Of a stretch of 64,000 nt of DNA, positions 54,154 through 63,800 are shown piece after piece. Each line of letters opens with the position of its first letter. The first letter of the stretch is position 1. Source of the DNA: Nannochloris sp. 'desiccata' (Eukaryota; Chlorophyta; Trebouxiophyceae; Chlorellales; Chlorellaceae); assembly GCA_019044685.2 (NCBI GenBank), contig JAGTXX020000015.1, positions 1,798,001 through 1,862,000 of the forward strand. The letters run 5' to 3'. Made by a program: the position numbers and the translations under genes. Under the pieces are notes generated by a model. The model made no database searches and was not told the DNA's origin. It was given only the letters and a program-made list of their open reading frames with translations.

Positions 54154-57100
54154 ATGGCAGCTGCACCTAGCCCTGTGGCTGGGCTTGTCTCTGTATTGGA
54201 AGCTGATTTTAGACAACTATCACACGATGCTCGTAAATCTGAGGGGTTTGCAAGCTTTTTCAACAATAGTGACAACCAGCCCGAGGTCAAGGAAGCATCA
54301 GAGCGAGCTGTCATGAAAATTAGAGCCCTTGCAGAGCACCCAAATGCCTTGGATCAGATTAGAAGTAGCAAGGCAAGTACACACTAGTTTTTACTACAAT
54401 AAACACAGAAATGTTCATTGGCTTCATTAAAGACGATCTAGTTTGTACTCACAAGCCCTTTAAAAATGCATCCCCTTCTTTGCAGGAGCTATTGAAACCT
54501 TTGCTCCTCTCCTGCGACACAAAATCCGCCCGCCTAATCTCCCAGTCTCTAGCCACTGTCCAGAAAATGGTTTCAAATGAAGCCTTATCTCCTGAAGGAG
54601 CTGAATCTGTGATTGAAATGCTCGCTAAAGTAGAGAAAATGGGTGATGAAGGCGTTCAATTGAAAGTTCTCCAAACCGCACTGACATTATTGCAGTCACC
54701 GCTCCATCCGACGACAGAGGATGGCATCGCTACTATTCTCGGGCTGTGCTTCAGATCTTTAACCCAAAAGGGACGTAAAGATACAGTCACATCAACTGCA
54801 GCGGCTACGGTACGTCAATCAGTGGCTATTGTTTTCACATATGTCGATGTTGGCGCTGAACTAGGGCGCCTGCAGCGTCTCCAACGTGCTGCAGAGGACA
54901 GCAACGCTGTCGCAGCAGCTGCAGCTGCAAAAGCGGCAGCAGAGGCATTTCCTAGTATGAAACCACCTCCTGCACTTGATGATTTACCTTCACAAGAGCT
55001 TTCTGCTGCTCAGAAGCTATTAGAGGATCTGATAGCAATCGCTACAGGTGCTCCACCAACATGGCTCAAGACCCCTTCCTTACCTCGCACTTTTATACTG
55101 GAGGTGTTAGACTTTGCCCTTGCAAATAGCTCTGAATTATTCATGTCACTGCCAGATTTCCAATCTGCATTATCTCTCCGCATCAGCCAGCTGTTACAAG
55201 CGCAATTGCAAGACTACCTGGATGCTGGAGCAGCAGGTGCTCAGCTGTCTGCTGCAAATTTTCCAGCGTTTAAAGCTACTTTACGCTGCGTCCGTACTCT
55301 TCTGGTTCGTTACCATACCCAGCTTGGTATTCGTTGTGGCACGCTCATTCAAACGATGCTTAGAGGTCTTGGAACTGGCCAACCAGCGATTCAACGTATC
55401 GCCACCGGGCAACTAGTTAAGCAAATTCTAGAGGATGCCCCCTTGATTTACTTTTTATTTATCACTTTTGATATGCAAAGAGATCGTAAATTAGATGCAG
55501 TACGTGCGCTGGTTGGCGCTGTTGCTGATACCGTAGACGCTGCTTTGAAAAACCAAGGAGCTGCTGGGGAGAATGCTGCGGGTGGTAATGCGACTAGTTC
55601 ATTTGAAGAGATCAATGCCGATGCTATTGGCGCCTTATTCCAATCTCGATCCCAAACTAAAGATTGGAGTGTTGATACCGATTACGAAACTGCCACGTCA
55701 GCATCACAGCAGGCATATCTTGCCATGCTTTCTTTAGATTCGCTTTTACATTTCATGGCCAGCGTTGAGGTTTTGACTTATGCAGCGACAGAAGGTGGGG
55801 GAGAGTTGCAAGGAAGTGATTGGTATGCCCTTTCCTCTAGAGAGAGGTTGCTATTAGGGACACCAAGGGAAGTACCTTCCACTGCACCCCCCTCGCTCCC
55901 AATTGAGCGGGATGCGTGTGCTGCGTTGGTAGGCTACACATGGCGGGCTACTTTATCTGTGCTCAGCCAAATGCTGGCATTATCCACCAGGGAAAGCATG
56001 GTATTAAGCTTATTGAAAGGATATCAAGGTTTCACACAAGCTTGTGGAATATTAGAACTGGAAGAGCCACGGGATGCGTTCCTAGGAGCGCTATGCCATC
56101 TAGCGCTCGCCGCTGACGGAGAGCGACCCTCTCTTGGCACTGGACCAAGTTTTGCTGATAGTTCTGGTGTTATTCGATCTTCAAGCCCTCGGTTGGAGCG
56201 ATCAGGGTCAGGCAGCGGGAGTTATAGCCCACGCAGTCCTTCCTCTACTGGCGGTGGAGCAATTTCCCCAACTGGCAGCAAACTTCCACACCAGAGAACG
56301 ACCTCGGTTGAAAATGTTGACGGAGGCATTATCCTCACTCCTAAAAACGTCCAAGCAATGCGTACTCTCTTCAACATCGCACACAGATTGGCAAATGTCC
56401 TCGGTCTAGGCTGGTCATTGGTCCTGGAAACCCTAAATACCCTAGATAGAGTCTTACACTCTCCAAAGACAACAACCCAAGAAGGCGGCAATGGCGGTGG
56501 TGGCGGCGGTGGTGGTGACGGGACTAGCTTATCAGGTCCTTTACTTTCATCTGATTTAGCTATTTTATCAGCGGCTGCTTCACAATTATTCGAATGTACA
56601 CGTGATATGGCACGTGAAGCTGTCGTAGCATTACTCTCTGGTCTGCGGGATGTGTCTATCGCCCACATGCCACATGCCGCTCAAGTCTCCCAGCCCAAAA
56701 TGTTTGCTTTGGAAAGAATGGTTGAGGTTCTTTTATTCAATATTCACCGTATTTATGATCTTTGGGGTATTTTTCTTAGTCACGTTCTAGAGATTGTTGA
56801 TGATCCAAAGCCCTTGGTGAGAGCTTCTGCAATCGATGCCTTGGGGCAAGCCATACTGGGGGCGTTGGGCGGGCTCGGTAGCAGCAACACCGGTGCTGTT
56901 GTGAATGCTTCTTCTACTGGTAACGCATCACCTGTTTCTAGTACTGCTCACACTGCTGTAGTTGAGTCTACTGGTGGGCTTGAGCATATGCTTTTAGTCG
57001 CTTTAGAAGCTCTCCACAATGATGAGAGAGAGCGGGATGTGCGGGTCGGTGTTCTTCGTGTGCTATTAGCAGTGCTTCAACGCCATGGAGAACGGTTAAC

Positions 57101-58977
57101 TGATGGATGGACACCTGTATTTAGGTTATTAGCTGTTGTTCCGGGGCAAGAAGACCCCGAAACAGTGTCTTTAGGCTTCCAATCCTTGCAATTAGCGGCA
57201 AGTGACTACATGCCGGCAATGCCGTTTCCTAGATTAAAACGCTGTTTAGAAGTTGCAGTAGCGTATGGAGAGCAACAAACGGATTTGAATGTGAGTTTAA
57301 CGACCATTAGTTTGCTGTGGAATGTAGGGGATATGCTGAGTAGAACGAGATTAAGCAGAGATAGGGATTCCTCCAGGGGCAGTAGTAGTGCTTTTGGTAG
57401 AAAGGATACGAGCATAGGTCAGCAAAGACGAACTGTGAGTAGCAGTGCAAAATCGGTAGGAAAAGAGGAGGAGGAGGAAGAAAGAAAGACTATTAATGAT
57501 GACGATGAGGAGAAAAGTCCTCGGCGCCGCCCTGGTCAGCTGGTTGCCGTGACTACTCCTGCTCAAATTGAAGAGCTATTAGAACTCATTTTCTCTGCCT
57601 TACAATCTTTATCTCAAGATCCACGTCCTGAAGTACGTAATAGCGGTGCTCGTACTCTATTCGCTGTTGTGATCACTCAGGGTCCTCGGCTCTCTCGAGT
57701 CGTATGGGAACGCTGCCTTTGGGAGCTTCTTTTCCCTTTATTACGCCACGCATTCCACATGAGCGCTACCTCATCCAAAGAAGAAGCCGAAGCTGCGTTG
57801 TTAGGGCGGTCTAAAGGAGCACAGGTGCGGTTAGTGATGCATCACTCTAGGAACACTGAACAGAAACAATGGGATGAGACTGTTGTTGTTGCTGTCGGTG
57901 GAATGGCTCGGTTACTACGTGCGCATTTACCTGCTATTGCTGCTATGGAAGGGATGGAAGCAGGCTGGGACGAGCTGATGATTGTCGCTGAAAGCAGTCT
58001 TGCCGGGGGGAGAAAAGAAGTAGCAATGGCCGCAGTAGGTCTTTTAGGTGGTGTATTGGGAGCGCATGGTGGGGATGATACGGTCGTAACTCCTGCTATG
58101 TGGAGAAGATCCATGCGTGCTTTGGATGTTGGTGTTGAAGCTGCTACCTCTGCTGGTTGTTTGGTCCCGCTTTCTGTTCGAACTGAGCTCGTTCAGTTGG
58201 TTGGCCAGTTATATACTCAATTACGGCCTCGTTTTACAGAAACGGATACCATTTCTGTGTTTAGATGGGTTGAAGCCTTTTGTAGAAACCCATGGAGTGA
58301 AGATGACGTGACAAATGTGGTTCAAACTGTTGGCATGCCGCCAGTTCAAAAAGCGGCATTAGCGTTGCTACCTACCCTAGGACCTGAGCATCTACCTGAG
58401 TTATGGCCGTATTATGTACTTAGTATCGTAAAGTTAGTACAACCTACACATGTTGTCGCTGCCTGGCACGAACATCATGAAGCTGAACTGGCTGCTGCTG
58501 CAATTGCGGCAATGGAGCAACTTGGTAATGGCGGTGAGTCTAATACTAATACTGCTACAGGTCCAGCTATGACACCTGCACGTCCTTCCGGTGCTGCGTC
58601 TTCGTTACCTACTGGCCTTGGAGCGACTCCAGGGCCTGTTGGTTCTGGAGGCATTTCTTCTTCTGTGCAGTTGGGAGCGTCAAAGCAGTCACAGCATAAA
58701 CATGCTTTGAATACAGCATTTTTAGAAAAGGTAATATGATTTTTTTGAATAAGTTGATATCAAATCTGCAGTGGGTACTATGTATGTAGAAATGTATGGA
58801 TGAATTATGTTGCTAAGGTTAATTTAATTTTAATGTTCGGGCGGTTACAAATTTTTGATTGACTTTCCATCTATGTAGGTGATTGCGTTGTTGGTGCAAG
58901 TGTATGATGTCGCGCCGGTCTGGGTACGTGCAGTAACATTTGCAAAAGTGGTAGAAGCCCTTGGACTCTGTATGGAG
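54154..58977 (+). CDS. MON2: MON2 (Sec7/BIG-related Golgi trafficking protein), 5' part
   Basis: Three exons are visible: 54154-54372, 54486-58730 and 58879-58977, encoding 1521 residues. The first intron (54373-54485) starts with GCAAGT, a GC-AG intron required by phase. MON2 is a large scaffold of the trans-Golgi/endosome related to BIG1/GEF proteins but lacking the Sec7 catalytic domain. Marks are the DCB-type N terminus (VSVLEADFRQLSHDARK), ELLKPLLLSCDTKSARLISQ, VQLKVLQTALTLLQSPLHP and the HEAT-like C-terminal part. Exon 3 ends VVEALGLCME and a proper donor (GTAAGCG) follows, so at least one more exon is expected. Instead a tRNA gene and a LINE follow. The gene may continue beyond the window or be truncated. 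Confidence 0.9.
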
Positions 58978-58992
58978 GTAAGCGAAATATGC

Positions 58993-58997
58993 AAAAA
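58993..58997 (-). terminator. Pol III terminator of tRNA-Val
   Basis: A run of five T on the minus strand begins 17 bases beyond the tRNA 3' end, a normal position for RNA polymerase III termination. It lies 15 bases from the MON2 exon 3 splice donor. Confidence 0.7.
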
Positions 58998-59014
58998 GGA
59001 GATTCTGAAGGTGT

Positions 59015-59088
59015 TGATCACGCACGGTTTCGAACCGCGGACCTTTGCCGTGTAAAGGCAACGCGCTAACCAACTGCGCCACGCGATC
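59015..59088 (-). tRNA. tRNA-Val (anticodon UAC)
   Basis: This is a 74-nt cloverleaf on the minus strand. The acceptor stem pairs GATCGCG with CGTGATC (one G-T pair). The D arm is GCGC...GCGC, and the anticodon stem TTGCC/GGCAA encloses TTTACAC, so the anticodon is TAC (valine, GUA codon). The T stem CGCGG/CCGTG encloses TTCGAAA. The internal A box (TGGCGCAGTTGG) and B box (GGTTCGAAACC) are intact. There is no intron and no encoded CCA. It sits in the intron after MON2 exon 3, opposite in strand. Confidence 0.95.
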
Positions 59089-59166
59089 GGGCAGAATTCG
59101 ATTAAATATGCATTTCTTTTTGAAGTCTATCCTCTAAACACAAGTTTTCACTTTCTTGCCGCGAAT

Positions 59167-59186
59167 TTATTATTATTATTATTATT
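59167..59186. repeat. TTA microsatellite
   Basis: About six copies of TTA followed by TTTATT lie between the tRNA gene and the LINE. It could be a slippage-prone piece of the LINE 5' region or the target-site junction. Confidence 0.7.
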
Positions 59187-59229
59187 TATTTGATAAAAAC
59201 AGTAAATAGGAAGCCTTCAACGAGGTTGG

Positions 59230-60831
59230 ATGGCTTCCTCTCCAGCTGTCCAGAATGTGCCAGAAGGTACTCAAGGACAAAAAAAAAATTCTTCTGATCA
59301 ATTGTTTGATCGAAAACCAAAAGCGCGATTTCACGTGTTTTCTCCTGCACCATCCACTGAAAGCTTTAGTAATAATTGTATTAAAGTTGAAAGTGCTATC
59401 GCGGATGCAATTAACGCGGTTAACAGTGAGTTATTTTCCCAACTAACTGCTGACATCAATGGGTCTGAACTCAAATCCAGCACTCATTTGAACAAATCAA
59501 AGGATGGTGGTGAGCATCGGATGTTCACTAAGTTTGAACTCTATTCTGCGCGGGCAGTGGACCTCTTTCAAAAAACCTTCCCCCTCAACCGCCGGGTATC
59601 GAACCCCGAAATTGCCTCTAGGCAATTCTCCTACTCTTGGCCAGACCAGCCAAGACGTCTACCACGCGTACGTGTTCCTGAACAGGATTACATGGCGTTG
59701 TCAATTCGTGGAGGTCAGAAGATTCCTCGTGATGTACTGGCATCAGCACTCTCCTCAGCACAGGCTCGCCTTTGCTTTACCTTACCGCTGCGAGGTCATG
59801 GCCTTCAAACGGTTTCTATGAATGATAGCTTGGCTATTATCAAATGCCTCAGGCCCCCAAAAACCATTACAATAGGTGATAAACCTGTTCTCTTCTACGT
59901 AATTACTCCAGTAAATCCGGAAGTCCCATCTGCCAACCCCCCTAGGGGTTCCTATGCTGCGGCCGCTGCTGGTGCTCCCCGCCCTCCAGCAGCTTTTCAG
60001 ATCCAAGCATGGAATGCTATCCAAGAAGCTCGCTTACAGAAACTTGGAGACGATTTCACTGGTACTACTACTGCCACTGGTCATGTTAACTCAGCTCCCT
60101 CTGCTGCTGCTGCTGCTGCTGCTAAGACTGCTGTTGCTACTGGAACAGCTGCCGTAGGCGACACCGCTGCTGGAAAAGATGTTCACCGTACTCTCACTGT
60201 AGAGAAGTCTAAGGAGAATGGCGATTCTGGAAACCAGATTGATGAAGATGAAACCTCCTTAAGAGATGAAGTTGGGATGGAAACTGTTGTCAATCGTACT
60301 GCTGAAGCCGATGGCGCTCCGGCTATGCCAGATGGCGGCGGTAACATTGGCGCTGATAAGGAAGAAGGAGAACTGGTCGTCGAGGTCAACAAGCCTAACG
60401 ACGACTTGGACCTCACTAACCCTAGATCTGCCGTTGAAGATGAAGAAGAAGTAGATGAAGCTGGTGCTGTAGCAACAGATGTTGCCTTCATTGTTGCTAA
60501 GGAAAAAACAGGGGTCTCTCGAGTCAGAGTTCGTCGTGCTACGACAAGATCTATCACTGCTAATACTCCTCGTGCTACTGGTAGTCCTTCTAAAAGGAGA
60601 GTAAGACCTCCTGAATCCAGCCCACCCTCTTCAGAACCCGTGAGGAAGTCTCCCAGGAAAACTCCCCGGAAGACCCTTGCGGCTTTGGAAAACCCAAACA
60701 GGGGTCGATCATCGCCCGCTCCTGCCCATAATAGGTCTTTGCAGCCTTATTTCGCTGCTGTTGTCACTGGTTTAACGTCACCCGAATCGAAGAAGCCACA
60801 GGGGTCTCCTAGTAAACCCCTCCTACAGTGA
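59230..60831 (+). CDS. LINE ORF1 (gag-like) protein
   Basis: This is a 533-residue protein with no clear domain. Residues 1-240 are mixed, with basic patches. The middle (about 240-320) is Ala-rich, partly from CTG/GCT repeats, and acidic Glu/Asp clusters follow. The C-terminal quarter is rich in Pro, Ser, Arg and Lys, with KSPRKTPRKTL resembling an AT-hook-like nucleic-acid contact. There is no CCHC zinc knuckle or RRM that I can see. In LINEs, ORF1 packages the RNA. It ends at TGA (60829-60831), one base before the ORF2 start. Confidence 0.8.
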   Translation: MASSPAVQNVPEGTQGQKKNSSDQLFDRKPKARFHVFSPAPSTESFSNNCIKVESAIADAINAVNSELFSQLTADINGSELKSSTHLNKSKDGGEHRMFTKFELYSARAVDLFQKTFPLNRRVSNPEIASRQFSYSWPDQPRRLPRVRVPEQDYMALSIRGGQKIPRDVLASALSSAQARLCFTLPLRGHGLQTVSMNDSLAIIKCLRPPKTITIGDKPVLFYVITPVNPEVPSANPPRGSYAAAAAGAPRPPAAFQIQAWNAIQEARLQKLGDDFTGTTTATGHVNSAPSAAAAAAAKTAVATGTAAVGDTAAGKDVHRTLTVEKSKENGDSGNQIDEDETSLRDEVGMETVVNRTAEADGAPAMPDGGGNIGADKEEGELVVEVNKPNDDLDLTNPRSAVEDEEEVDEAGAVATDVAFIVAKEKTGVSRVRVRRATTRSITANTPRATGSPSKRRVRPPESSPPSSEPVRKSPRKTPRKTLAALENPNRGRSSPAPAHNRSLQPYFAAVVTGLTSPESKKPQGSPSKPLLQ

Positions 60832-60832
60832 A

Positions 60833-63800
60833 ATGCCTCTCTTCCCTACTCTCCCAAGAGTAGGGCTTCGCCGTCGGGCCAGCAACACTGCTGCTGCTGC
60901 TCCCGACAGCTATAAGCCTGTCAGAGGCTTATCTCTTGTATCTCATAATGTTAGAGGTCTCTCAGTGTCTAAGCTCGCTGATTTACTTCCATTATGGGAT
61001 AAGTTACATGCTGATGTGGTGTGCATTCAAGAACATCATATTCGTAATATTTTGGAGACCCCTCCACTTAATAACCTTCTAGGCAGCCGCCCAAGTGGTA
61101 CTGGCTGGAAACCTCTCTGGCGTTTTAATGAAAGCGGTGCAAGCTCTTCTAATCGTGGCAGCGCAGGCGTGGCTTTTCTTATACGTTCCCACCTCCTCAG
61201 GGATGAATTAATTAAAATTGATGGCGGCGGTGGCGGCAATAACTTTGAATCAGCTGTGCGATCTTGGTCTCCAGCAAATCAAGAAGATGGTCGTAGTATT
61301 TCCGTTGATATCTCATGGGCAGGGCATAAATTAACATTGGCTTGTGTCTACCTTCCAAATCACTCTGTTGATAGAACTGAATTTATCAACACTCGTATCG
61401 TTCCGTTAAAAAAATATGCATCGTCTAAAGGTCGCCAACTCGTAATGGCAGGCGACTTTAACTTCGTCCACGACCCCTATTTGGATCGTCTTACTGTTCA
61501 CCAAGGTGTTGTGGGAAACCCAACATCCCAGTCGGTGCCAACTGCTAATGAGTGGAGCCGGCACCATGAACTTGATGCTTTGGTAGATGTTTGGAGGGCA
61601 CAACATCCGTCTGGAAGATACCTATCGTGGATGCAAAATGGCGCTGCTGCTCGTCTGGATAGGTTTTATATGGATAGAGAAGTAAGTGCCTACGCCCAAT
61701 GTCCATCAAAACTTCCAAAAGATGCTTTGGGTAGAGCTCTCTACAAATCTGATCACGCCCCGGTGGTGTGCTGCTTGTTTGGCCGCTCAAGCCAAGCTGA
61801 GACGTCTGGTCCTACTGGATCTAAACGTCAACCACGCCTAAATATCTCTTTCATGAAAGATCAAGCCCTGGCTGGAGAATTTGCTGATTGGTTGGAGTCC
61901 AAGCTGGAAACTATGCCGTCATCGGACAGGGAGCGTATCTCGTGGTGGACAAAATTCAAAAGCAAAGTCTTGCGTTGGGAAGTCTTTAAACTGAATGGAA
62001 AATATTTTCAGTCTTGTCTTCAAAAGCACTCTTACGATAAGTTATTGTCCGAAGCAGGTGACGTGTTGACAGCGCTGAACGGATCAGACCCAGCAGCACG
62101 CTCAGAGGCGATGTCGAGATTTCCAGCCCTCAAGTCCGAAATAGCTACAGCTGAAGCTGAACTCGAAGCATTTAAGCAAACTAGAGAACGTAGGGCCTGG
62201 ATCCACCACAAGGAAAGGCCCTCTCGTGCTCTCTCTTATGCTCTCCTCCAACGCAAGCAAGAGGACATAGCTGCACTGCAAGATGACAGTGGTGTAGTTC
62301 ATACTGCTAGAAGCAAATGTGCTGACATGGCAATGAAATTTTGGGCTGGTATTTCCTCCCAACCAGAAACTAATGCTGAAGCGCGTGCTCAAGTTCTGGC
62401 TGCACTGGCAGCTGACTCCCTTCCCCAGATTGACGTTGCAGCGGCTCAACAACTTGGATCTCAAACGATTACAGTTGACGAGTTGTTGCAAACGCTGAAG
62501 AAAAGCTCTCCCCACACTGCCTCTGGCCCTGATGGCATTCCTATGAAGCTCTACAAAAGGTTCAAAGATCAGTTTGCTCCGATGTTAGCTGCTGTTTTTA
62601 GTGCATTTGGTAAATTGCAGCGGGTTCCACGGCGATTCTTGGACAGTATTATTACTCATATTTTCAAAGCTGGTAGCAGACTGAAAATTGGTGATCATAG
62701 GCCTATCTCCCTAACAAACACAGAGTACCGTTTATTAACTCGAGCTCTGGCAGGACGATTAGGTGGAGTTCTACAAGATGTCATCGATCCAGCTCAAACA
62801 GCCTTCCTCCGGGGAAGAAACATTGGAGACAACGCAATGCTGCTCCAGATTCTTCCTGCGTGGTTAAATCAACAAAATCGATCTGGTTTAATTGCTTTTT
62901 GTGATATCAGGAAAGCTTACGATACTGTGGATCGCCAATTCCTCTTTGAAGCTGCCAAAACCATAGGGCTAGGCAATGGTTTCGTTAACTGGATGAAGTT
63001 ATTGCTTACAGATACCCGGTCGGCGGCGCTGGTGGATGGGTACCTGTCCGATTACCACAAAATGGAAGCAGGAGTGCGCCAAGGCTGTCCCTTGGCTCCC
63101 TTACTATATCTGCTTATCGCTCAAGCCGTGCTTTCATGGCTTAAATCAAAAGGTATAGGCATCACAGTGCTCTCTGAGCTCTTGACTGCTGGTCAGCACG
63201 CCGATGACTTGAAAGCCTTGCTCGAGGGACCTGAAGAAGTCCCTACATTTATTGTTGCAATGAAGATCTTTGCCATGGCTACTGGTCAACATATGCTGCC
63301 AGCTAAAACAAAGCTTCTCCCCATTGGGAAGGTTCCTGAAGTCCCCTTGCCTGAACAAATTGAGGGTCTCCCTGTAGTATCCTCAGCAAAAGCATTGGGT
63401 CTCACTTTCTCAGCCTATACTGGAGAGGTCTCGGTGGACTGGTCTGAAATGATAAAGAAAGTTCATGAACGAGTTAGCCGTATAGTTAAATGCAAGCTCT
63501 CTCCTTTTGGCAGAGCCTTTGCAATGAATGGATATGCCCTTAGTCGCATTCTATTTGTAGCCCAGTTTGTGGGACTGCCGGCGGGCACCCAGCTGAATTA
63601 TTTGCAAAGCATGATTGCAGCAGCGGTTGATAGTGGCACGTGCCTGCGACTTCCTGGTGAAACTGGACCTTCTCAACGACACTTTACCCACGTCAGTAAA
63701 GAATTATTGGTTGGTCATCCCAAACATGGTGGAATGGGCCTTATGGACCTACCAACACATATTACTTCCATGCATCAAAAATGGGCTTGCCGCCTCCTCA

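Noticed and set aside
56425..56440. Telobox-like AAACCCTAA inside MON2
   Set aside because: It lies in coding sequence (ETLNTL) and is explained by codon choice.
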